Source of the DNA: Actinomycetota bacterium
GTDB lineage: Bacteria > Actinomycetota > Actinomycetes > S36-B12 > UBA10799
DNA: 64,000 nt
Direction: 5' to 3'
Assembly (NCBI GenBank): GCA_020637055.1
Contig: JACJWR010000001.1
Span: 744,001 to 808,000 of the forward strand
The number at the start of each line of letters is the position of its first letter. Positions within the stretch are counted from its first letter, which is position 1. Position numbers and translations under genes: made by a program. The notes under the pieces are model-generated. The model did no database searches, was not told the DNA's origin, and saw only the letters and a program-made list of their open reading frames with translations. Of the stretch, positions 25,594 through 32,213 are shown piece after piece.

Positions 25594-26369
25594 AACTGCT
25601 CCCAGAAGGCCAAGGCCAGGGCAAGTCCGAGGGCTGCGCCCAGCAGGATCACGGCTGCCCGGGTCAGGCGGACCAACCCGTTGAGGTAGTTCGATGTGAG
25701 CAGGTCGGCGGTGCCGTTGAGCATCGGTACACCGGGGATGAGGAACAGGATGCTGGCCGTGACGGCGGCGTCGAAAGTTGTGGTCGCCGATGCCGAGGCG
25801 CATACCACCGAGGCGCTGACCAGTGCCGCGATGAGGCAGTAGATGAACGGCTTGAAATGCCGCTTGTGCAGGAAATGCCGAGTGGCTGCGCCGGCGGTGC
25901 CGGCGAGCATGGCCAACCCGATGCCCCAGGGGTCTGCTCCGAAGATGGCGGCGAAGGATCCGCAGGAGACCCCGAGCATCACCAGCACGAGGGGGACCGG
26001 ATAGCGGCGGTCGCGCTCGGCGACGGCGGTAAGTTCCGCACGCATGGCCTCGATGCTCATGCCGGCCGAGCGCTTCGCCAATCGCGAAAGGTAGCTCAGT
26101 TCGGTGAAGTTCACCCCCATCGCGGGAGTCGTTCGAATCGACGTGCGACTCCAGCCACCTCGGTGCACGACAAGGCCGATGCTGCCTGATGAGATCCAGG
26201 TCTCCGCAGTATCCGCGCCGAGGTTGGTAGCCACTCGTTGCATCGAATCGCGGACCCTTGCGGTGTAGCCACCGGACATCTGCACCCGAACGCCGAACTC
26301 CAGGCTGGTTTGCAGAATCGCCTCGAGTTCCGCTCGATCCTCGTCCTCGGGCGATGGGAGGGGTTCCAC
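25590..26369 (-). CDS. Threonine/serine exporter, N-terminal subunit (DUF1212/ThrE first domain)
   Basis: About 259 residues from the GTG at 26369; a TTG at 26456 would add 29 residues and has no ribosome-binding site. The cytoplasmic part carries LQTSLEFGVRVQMSGGYTARVRDSMQRVATNLG and GVNFTELSYLSRLAKRSAGMS, then the membrane part with VMLGVSCGSFAAIFGADPWGIGLAMLAGTAGAATRHFL and ILFLIPGVPMLNGTADLLTSNYLNGLVRL, the DUF1212/ThrE pattern. Its stop overlaps the start of the second subunit. The gene is divergent from the thiazoline hydrolase-like gene at 26540. Confidence 0.82.
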   Translation of the reverse strand: MEPLPSPEDEDRAELEAILQTSLEFGVRVQMSGGYTARVRDSMQRVATNLGADTAETWISSGSIGLVVHRGGWSRTSIRTTPAMGVNFTELSYLSRLAKRSAGMSIEAMRAELTAVAERDRRYPVPLVLVMLGVSCGSFAAIFGADPWGIGLAMLAGTAGAATRHFLHKRHFKPFIYCLIAALVSASVVCASASATTTFDAAVTASILFLIPGVPMLNGTADLLTSNYLNGLVRLTRAAVILLGAALGLALALAFWEQL

Positions 26370-26539
26370 GCCCGCGACGCTAGCAGCGCGAACGACTCCG
26401 AATCCGTGCCAACGGCCATCGAGTCGGGTCGGGTCGGCGGGGGAGGTTGTGCTCAAGTGTTGGGCGCGGATTGCCGATGGCTGTCCCGGGGCGTTCGGCG
26501 ATCTCGCCGCGCAGGGCTCAGCGGCGACAAGGAGTCAAG

Positions 26540-27259
26540 GTGTCACACGAACTGAGAGTCGATCCAGATTACTACCTTCGCCTCAAGGACCAGTTCCTGG
26601 CTGACTTCGACAAACAGGTTCCGCCATTCGAACGCATATTGAACGAGCGGTTTCCATCCGAGTCGGCTGCGGTCGTGCGCCTGGCGCGGGAGGAGTTTGA
26701 GCGTATCCTGCCCGAGATCCAGTACATCGGCGGCGGCCACAACCCCATGACCGAATATTTGATCGGCTCGGCCGTTGTGCTCGCGTTCTACAAGGTGCTC
26801 TCGGCCCGTGGTTGGACCGATGAGCAGGTCGGGGAGTTCTGCTACCAGGTGTCGGCACACCGCTTCGACGACGACTCCCGGTTGTACCGCTGGATCGCGA
26901 AAGAGGTCGGCTTCGGGAAGTTGTACTGGCAATACGTGGCCAGGTACGCCAAACGCCACCCCTACCTAGGGGGTTGGGAGTGCGAGATGGTGCATGGTGA
27001 CGACTTCGACTGGGGCATCGACATGACCCGGTGTGGGGTCTGTGCTCTGTACGACGCCCAGGGTGCCGGCGACTTCACGAAGTGGGCCTGCCCCTCCGAT
27101 TTCGCCATGACCAAGTCGTTGCACATCGGAATGCGCCGCACCAAGACGCTATCGGCCGGCGACGATCGCTGCGACTTCCGTTTCTCGGCCGACTGGACGC
27201 CTGAGGACGACTGGCCACCAGCTTTCGCACGCGAGCGGACCGATTCGGACGACGGCTAG
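26540..27259 (+). CDS. L-2-amino-thiazoline-4-carboxylate hydrolase-like protein
   Basis: A 239-residue soluble protein that, from memory, fits the ATC-hydrolase family (PF14196): IQYIGGGHNPMTEYLIGSAVVLAFYKVLSARG near residues 60-91, VSAHRFDD, a GWECEMVHGDDFDWGIDMTRCGVCALY block (about 142-168), and the final GMRRTKTLSAGDDRCDFRF. The best-known member hydrolyses a thiazoline ring on the route to L-cysteine, but most relatives are uncharacterised. Thiazoline chemistry is notable 5 kb from a thiazoline-forming RiPP locus, though nothing else links them. The GTG at 26540 is chosen because AAGGAG lies 5 bases upstream. Confidence 0.7.
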   Translation: MSHELRVDPDYYLRLKDQFLADFDKQVPPFERILNERFPSESAAVVRLAREEFERILPEIQYIGGGHNPMTEYLIGSAVVLAFYKVLSARGWTDEQVGEFCYQVSAHRFDDDSRLYRWIAKEVGFGKLYWQYVARYAKRHPYLGGWECEMVHGDDFDWGIDMTRCGVCALYDAQGAGDFTKWACPSDFAMTKSLHIGMRRTKTLSAGDDRCDFRFSADWTPEDDWPPAFARERTDSDDG

Positions 27260-27279
27260 GGCGCACGAGGGGTAGAACC

Positions 27280-27317
27280 CCAACCGCGGTGGGGAGAGGT
27301 CTCCCCACCGCGGTTGG
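27280..27317 (+). terminator. Strong hairpin downstream of ATC-hydrolase-like gene
   Basis: An 18-base perfect inverted repeat (27280-27297 and 27300-27317) around GG; the outer arm begins CCAACCGCGGTGGGG. No T-run follows, but a stem this long often ends transcription in GC-rich actinobacteria. It separates the gene ending at 27259 from the ABC transporter pair. Confidence 0.65.
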
Positions 27318-27365
27318 CAGATGGATTCACTGCGGCCGGTGCCCCCGGCTGGCTATGTTGTTGGT

Positions 27366-28151
27366 GTGGCTACCGAACCGGACCCTGCTGCGCCCGCCAT
27401 CGCCGCGGATGACCTGTGCAAGTCGTTTGGCGATAAACGGGCAGTCGACCACCTCACCTTGTCGATCCCAGCCGGGTCCTTCTTCGGCATCTGCGGCCCG
27501 AACGGCGCGGGAAAGACCACCCTGCTCAAGATGGCCACCGGACTGCTGCGACCCGATTCCGGGTCGGTGTCGGTGGACGGTGCAGATGTCTGGACGGATC
27601 CGGTGGCGGCCAAACGCCGGTTCGGATTCGTCCCTGACAACCCCCGGTTGTTCGACAAACTGAATGGTCCGGAGATGCTCGAGTTCATCGGTGCGCTGCG
27701 CGGTATGGACCCGGCGGTCGTGCGCGAACGCAGCGAGCAGATCCTCGAGGTCCTCGACCTTGCGAAGGATCGCAGCACCCTGATTGCCGACTACAGCCTC
27801 GGCATGACCAAGCGGATCGGACTGGCGGCCGCCATCCTGCACAACCCCCGGGTGTTGATCCTGGACGAGCCGTTCGGATCGCTGGACCCGGTCAACACCT
27901 CGGTGATGGAGGAGTTGCTGCAGCTGCACCGTTCCGGTGGCGGGAGCGTGGTGTTCTCTTCCCACGTGATGGACGTGGTGGAGCGACTCTGCGACAGGAT
28001 CGTGATCATCGACCAGGGGAAGGTCCGGGCGGAGGGCACTGTCGCCGAGGTCGCCGGTGGCAAACGCCTGCAGGATGCGTTCGTCGACCTCGTCGGCGGT
28101 CGCGACCTCGAGGACGGGAGTCTGGGATGGCTTGGGTCTTCGTCCGGCTGA
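27366..28151 (+). CDS. ABC transporter ATP-binding protein
   Basis: About 261 residues from the GTG at 27366 (an in-frame ATG exists at 27321). The Walker A is GPNGAGKTTLL, the Walker B VLILDEPFGSLD, and the switch His is in FSSHVMDVVERL. The ABC signature is the variant YSLGMTKRIGLAAAI, seen in multidrug or antibiotic-type exporters. The gene overlaps the permease gene by 25 bases. It lies upstream of the RiPP locus on the same strand, 120 bases before the luciferase-like gene (counting from the permease end); a role in immunity or export is possible but unproven. Confidence 0.88.
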   Translation: MATEPDPAAPAIAADDLCKSFGDKRAVDHLTLSIPAGSFFGICGPNGAGKTTLLKMATGLLRPDSGSVSVDGADVWTDPVAAKRRFGFVPDNPRLFDKLNGPEMLEFIGALRGMDPAVVRERSEQILEVLDLAKDRSTLIADYSLGMTKRIGLAAAILHNPRVLILDEPFGSLDPVNTSVMEELLQLHRSGGGSVVFSSHVMDVVERLCDRIVIIDQGKVRAEGTVAEVAGGKRLQDAFVDLVGGRDLEDGSLGWLGSSSG

Positions 28152-29716
28152 AGGTCGCGCTGCTGCGCAGCGGCTTCGCCGCCTCGCGCGGCTACCTGGT
28201 GCTCTACCTGATCGGCACGGCGGTGGCACTCGCGGGTGGTATCGGCGTGGCGCTCCTGCTCGCCAATTTCCTCGGCGACGGCACCGGCCAAACCGGCGAG
28301 GTGCTGCTGCTGGTTGCGCTGCCGATGGTGTGGATCGTATGGATCATCGCGCCGCTGATGGGGGGAGGCCAGGCGGAGCAGACGGTGGACCCGAGCCGGC
28401 TGGAGTTGCTGCCGCTCAGTTTCGGTCAGCAAGTCCGAGGGTTGTTGATCACGGGGTTGCTGGGCCCGGCGGCCTTGGGCACGTTGATCGGCGCCCTCGG
28501 TCCGGCGCTGGCCGCCGGCTCCTCATGGCCTACCCGGTTGGTGCTGATAGCCGTCGCGGTGGTGTTCGTCGTGTTGTGCGTCGCGTGGTCGCGCAGCATC
28601 GGGGCCTCGTTCGCCGGATTGCTGGATTCCAGGCGGGGCAAAGAGCTGCTCGTGGTGCTCTCGGTACTGATCATCGCCCCGCTGTACTTCATCACCGAAC
28701 TGGTGACCAGCGCCGCCGAAACACTGGCCAAGGAGACCACGGCCGGCTGGTGGAACCTGTTGATCATCCTGCCTCCCGGCGCCTTGGGTAGGGCGATCGC
28801 GGCGGCCCGCGACGAGCAGTGGTGGCTGACGCTCGCGCTGCTCGCCTGGGGTGTGGTCGGCGTCGCCCTCGCCTTGCTGGTGTGGCGTTGGGCGCTGCAG
28901 CGCCGCCTGATCGGCGGTGGCGGCGCCAGTGGTGCGACGGCGTCCCGCCGTCCCGTCGGAGAGTCGTTGCTGTTCCCCGCCTATCTGCGGTGGCTGCCGC
29001 GCTCCGCAGTGGGTGCCACCACGGCGAAGGAAATGCGCTACTTCTTCGCTCGCTCAACGCTGCAGTTGCAGCAACTGGTCATCGGCGCGCTGGTGGCGCT
29101 GCTGGTGGTGGGCAGTCAGCTCTTCTCCGATTCGTCGAGCAGCGACCTGGTGGTGTTCCTCGGTGCTTTCGTCGTCTTCATGATTCTGTTCCAAAGCAGC
29201 TCGAACGTGTTCGGCATCGACAATGCGGCGGTGTCCACGTACCTGCTCAGCGGCGTGGATCTTGCGAAGGTGTTGCTGGGGAAGTTCCTCGCTCTGCTGT
29301 TGATCGCACTTCCCGTGGGGCTGGTCTTCCAGATCGCCGCGGTGATCATCCGTCGCGACTACGACAGCCTCTGGATCGGACTGGCGGCCGTACCCGTGCC
29401 CTGGTTGATCTGGCTCGGTCTCGGATCGTTCGTCTCCGTCGTCTTGGCCACCCCGGTCACCACCGGCCGGCGGAAAACCAGCGGCTCCACCGTGCTCGGC
29501 GTCATGGGCGGTCTGTTCGGTGCGCTGGCGGTCGCCGGCGCCGTGATCGGGGTATCCATCGCGATCGGCTCCGTCCTCGGTTCGGAATGGGTCGGTGTAG
29601 TTGCGGCCTGGGTGTTGTCGGCTTCGGTAGGTGTGATCGGGATGAGACTGGCGAGCAGCCGGTTGCGTCGTGACCCGACGAGGCTGCTCGAGCGACTCGG
29701 CGGCGATCGACTCTGA
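28127..29716 (+). CDS. ABC transporter permease
   Basis: A 529-residue membrane protein with about twelve hydrophobic segments and no other domain. The first half has helices near 22-46, 59-76, 99-133; a cytoplasmic patch GRAIAAARDEQWW precedes later helices. It has the general look of two-domain ABC-2-type exporters. Its start is inside the ATPase gene (25-base overlap), so the two products form one transporter. The cargo is unknown. The gene ends 119 bases before the luciferase-like gene of the RiPP locus. Confidence 0.82.
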   Translation: MAWVFVRLKVALLRSGFAASRGYLVLYLIGTAVALAGGIGVALLLANFLGDGTGQTGEVLLLVALPMVWIVWIIAPLMGGGQAEQTVDPSRLELLPLSFGQQVRGLLITGLLGPAALGTLIGALGPALAAGSSWPTRLVLIAVAVVFVVLCVAWSRSIGASFAGLLDSRRGKELLVVLSVLIIAPLYFITELVTSAAETLAKETTAGWWNLLIILPPGALGRAIAAARDEQWWLTLALLAWGVVGVALALLVWRWALQRRLIGGGGASGATASRRPVGESLLFPAYLRWLPRSAVGATTAKEMRYFFARSTLQLQQLVIGALVALLVVGSQLFSDSSSSDLVVFLGAFVVFMILFQSSSNVFGIDNAAVSTYLLSGVDLAKVLLGKFLALLLIALPVGLVFQIAAVIIRRDYDSLWIGLAAVPVPWLIWLGLGSFVSVVLATPVTTGRRKTSGSTVLGVMGGLFGALAVAGAVIGVSIAIGSVLGSEWVGVVAAWVLSASVGVIGMRLASSRLRRDPTRLLERLGGDRL

Positions 29717-29835
29717 CCGTCCCCCGCTCGTGGTCGACCATTCGACCACCGGCGGAAATGCGCCTAGGCTCACGTCCGGGGTCGCGCCCTGCCTCGGGGT
29801 CCGACGGCCAAGTGCATCCAGATATCGGAGGACCA

Positions 29836-31116
29836 ATGCCGAAAGTCATCGTCCAGATCTACCCGTCCATGGGTGACTACGACCAGATGCGCGAGCACCG
29901 CCCGATCGGGCGCAGCGCACCGGTCTTCCACGAGGTGATGCATGGCCTGCGCGAGATCGCGATGGCGATGGACGATCTCGGCTACTGGGGGCTCTCCCAC
30001 GTCGAGCACCACTTCCACTCCGAGGGCATGGAGGTCTCGCCCGACCCCGGACTGTGGAATCTCTACCTCGGCCAGGCCACCCGTCGTCTGCGGCACGGCC
30101 AACTCGGCTATGTGCTGCCCAACCGGGACCCGATCCGGCTGGCCGAGAAGATCGCCATGATCGACCACATGCTCGAGGGGCGGCTGTTCGTCGGCATCGC
30201 CCGTGGGTACCAGAAGCGTTGGATGGATGTGCTGGGACAACGGCTCAACGTCGGTGCCACCAACCGGGACGACCGTGCGGCTGACGAGCGCAACAAGGAG
30301 CTCTACTACGAGCACTACCGGATCATGAAGCTGGCCTGGGAGATGGACCTGCTGCAGTACCAGTCGCGCCACTACGAAGTGCCGTTCCCGTACGAGGAAG
30401 GGATTCCGAATTGGCCGCCGGCGGATGCCCTCACCCGGCCGTATGGGGCGCCCGGTGAGGTGGACGACGAGGGGACGCTGCAAGGTGTTTCGGTGGTTCC
30501 CAAGCCCTACCAGGATCCGCACCCGCCGATCTTCCAACCGTTCTCGACGAGTCCGATGACGGTCCGGTGGGCGGCGACCCAGGGATTGATTCCGATCACG
30601 ATGTTCGCCCCCATCATCCTGGCGAAGTGGTACGCCGAGCTCTACCAGAGCACCGCCGCGAAGTCCGGCTTCGATTTCGCTCTGGGGCAGAACATGGGCC
30701 TGCTGCGGGGTTTCAGCATCCACTCGTCCCGAATCGCGGCACAGGAGGCGATGGATCGCTGGGAGGTGCTCGCGTGGCGGGATTGGTATGGCTCGTTCGG
30801 TCATCTGCAGGGATTCAAGTTCCCGGACGAGGAGGGCCCCGTGCCGCTCCCGGGGGAGACCGTCACCGAACGGCTCACCAAGGTGGGCCTGCTCATCGGC
30901 GGTTCCGTGGACGACGTCAAGCGAGATCTCGAACAGCAGTTGGCGACGGTGCCGTTCGAATACCTCGTCTGGCACCTGCCCTATGCCGCCATGCCGCTCG
31001 GGGAGGCGCTCAACCAGTTGGAGCTGTTCGCCACGAAGGTGATGCCCGAGTTCGGCTTCGAGCCGCCCGATCCGCCTGTCGTCCGGCAACCCGCGATGAA
31101 GGCCGGGGTGCGATGA
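29836..31116 (+). CDS. LLM-class oxidoreductase coupled to the RiPP precursor gene
   Basis: A 426-residue flavin/F420-dependent luciferase-fold protein from the ATG at 29836 (GGAGGA just upstream). The fold is marked by GLREIAMAMDDLGYWGLSHVEHHFHSEGMEVSPDPGLW (about 38-75), GYVLPNRDPIRLAEKIAMIDHMLEGRLFVGIARGYQKRW (about 91-129) and VKPYQDPHPPIFQPF-type residues. Its stop overlaps the first precursor start (ATGA, 31113-31116), so it is translated together with a RiPP precursor. It may oxidise the modified peptide, for instance azoline to azole or another tailoring step, but SagB is also present. The nature of the cofactor (FMN or F420) cannot be told from the sequence. Confidence 0.85.
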   Translation: MPKVIVQIYPSMGDYDQMREHRPIGRSAPVFHEVMHGLREIAMAMDDLGYWGLSHVEHHFHSEGMEVSPDPGLWNLYLGQATRRLRHGQLGYVLPNRDPIRLAEKIAMIDHMLEGRLFVGIARGYQKRWMDVLGQRLNVGATNRDDRAADERNKELYYEHYRIMKLAWEMDLLQYQSRHYEVPFPYEEGIPNWPPADALTRPYGAPGEVDDEGTLQGVSVVPKPYQDPHPPIFQPFSTSPMTVRWAATQGLIPITMFAPIILAKWYAELYQSTAAKSGFDFALGQNMGLLRGFSIHSSRIAAQEAMDRWEVLAWRDWYGSFGHLQGFKFPDEEGPVPLPGETVTERLTKVGLLIGGSVDDVKRDLEQQLATVPFEYLVWHLPYAAMPLGEALNQLELFATKVMPEFGFEPPDPPVVRQPAMKAGVR

Positions 31117-31481
31117 GCGACGATCTGGCGGAGTTCCGCGATGAATGGCGGGACGCGGTCGCACAGTTGATCGCGCGGGCCTGGCTCGACGCCGAGTTCA
31201 AGGCGGCCCTGATCGCCGATCCCCACCCGCACCTGCACGCCGTCGGACTGTTGTTCCCGGATCGATACGTCGTCGAGTTCTACGAGGACTCTGGAGCCGA
31301 ACCCGGCGATTGGCATTCGATCGGTCGGGGATCCACCGCGGTGCACCGGTTCCCCATCCCGCCGGTTCCGGAGTCGCTTGCGGCCTCGGACGAGGAGTTG
31401 GGCATCGACGCATCCGCTTTGGCCTGCTGTTGCCCCTGTGCGAGTTGCACCGGCGCCGTCAGCCATCAGACGTGGCATTGA
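31113..31481 (+). CDS. NHLP-type RiPP (TOMM) precursor peptide, first copy
   Basis: A 122-residue precursor. The leader resembles the nitrile-hydratase alpha-subunit fold of NHLP leaders: VAQLIARAWLDAEFKAALIADP (16-37), then PDRYVVEFYED and FPIPPVPESLA. The core is the C-terminal stretch from Cys105: cysteines at 105, 106, 107, 109 and 112 plus Thr/Ser, ending CTGAVSHQTWH. These Cys/Ser/Thr would be cyclised by the YcaO enzyme. It lacks the Gly-Gly that precedes the core of the second copy; the matching region reads SDEELGIDAS. The ATG overlaps the oxidoreductase stop. Cleavage may therefore differ, or this may be a diverged copy. Confidence 0.85.
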   Translation: MSDDLAEFRDEWRDAVAQLIARAWLDAEFKAALIADPHPHLHAVGLLFPDRYVVEFYEDSGAEPGDWHSIGRGSTAVHRFPIPPVPESLAASDEELGIDASALACCCPCASCTGAVSHQTWH

Positions 31482-31636
31482 GGTGTAGGCCAAACGGGTG
31501 AATCCCGATCCCTGGGCGATCGTTGTCGGTGGTCCGGGCAGTTCGTAGGGCCCGTCGCGTTTGGGCGGTCGCCGGTGGTCGAAGTTCACCGAATCGTTGT
31601 TCTACGACGGTTGCGAAACCCCCTCAAGATCGTGTT

Positions 31637-31664
31637 TCCTCGTGCTACCCATCCACGAGGAGGA
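31637..31664 (+). promoter_or_regulatory. Hairpin covering the ribosome-binding site of the second precursor
   Basis: TCCTCGTG (31637-31644) and CACGAGGA (31654-31661) form an 8-base perfect stem with a 9-base loop. The right arm overlaps the Shine-Dalgarno GAGGAGGA (31657-31664), 5 bases before the ATG at 31670. If folded, it would hide the ribosome-binding site, suggesting translational control of the main precursor. The rest of the 188-base gap (31482-31669) has no clear promoter boxes. Confidence 0.55.
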
Positions 31665-31669
31665 CAACT

Positions 31670-32077
31670 ATGGCGACATTTGATCGGGCCGGTGGCGCCG
31701 CCACAGACGTCAAGGACGACTACAAGGAAGAAGTCAACGAGGCGATGCACAAGGTGATCGCCCGGGCTTGGTCCGATGACTCGTTCAAGGCTGCCCTGAT
31801 TGCCGATCCGCATGCGGCCTTCGCGGAACTCGGGGTGCACTGGCCCGACCACTACACGTTGGAGTTCTACGACGACCCGTCGGCCAAGGTCGGTGACTGG
31901 ACCACAGTCGGCAAGGGTCAGTCGGGCGTACTCCGAGTGCCGATTCCGCCGGCGCCGGAGGGCGGCAAGGTGTCCGATGACGACCTCGCGGCCATCGGTG
32001 GCGCGAGCACCGACTGTTGCTGCTGCACCGGACTGTGCACCTGCACCGGCGCGGTGAGCCACGAGACCTGGTACTAG
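31670..32077 (+). CDS. NHLP-type RiPP (TOMM) precursor peptide, second copy
   Basis: A 135-residue precursor, paralogous to the first. Leader landmarks are VIARAWSDDSFKAALIADPHAAF (29-51), HYTLEFYDDP, DWTTVGKG and RVPIPPAPEG. A double glycine (110-111) in AAIGG marks the likely C39 peptidase cut, leaving a 24-residue core with cysteines at 116, 117, 118, 119, 123 and 125 and several Thr/Ser, ending CTGAVSHETWY. The start is the ATG at 31670 after GAGGAGGA. It is preceded by a hairpin over that site and followed by a strong hairpin at 32092, so its expression is probably set apart from the enzymes downstream. Confidence 0.9.
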   Translation: MATFDRAGGAATDVKDDYKEEVNEAMHKVIARAWSDDSFKAALIADPHAAFAELGVHWPDHYTLEFYDDPSAKVGDWTTVGKGQSGVLRVPIPPAPEGGKVSDDDLAAIGGASTDCCCCTGLCTCTGAVSHETWY

Positions 32078-32091
32078 GACCATATCGACCC

Positions 32092-32132
32092 GTGTCGGGA
32101 GGACCCAGCGAATCGCTGGGTCCTCCCGACAC
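32092..32132 (+). terminator. Strong hairpin between precursor and YcaO genes
   Basis: A 20-base perfect inverted repeat with a single central base (left arm 32092-32111, starting GTGTCGGGAGG; right arm 32113-32132), 15 bases after the precursor stop. No T-run follows. Such intergenic hairpins in RiPP operons often partly terminate or stabilise the mRNA, giving far more precursor than enzyme. The YcaO gene follows 81 bases later. Confidence 0.7.
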
Positions 32133-32213
32133 CCATGAGCGGCGACGGGGGTCGCATTCCCCGTTCGCCGCTCGCCCACGCAAGTCCTGCATCACCACAT
32201 CAATGGGAGTCCC

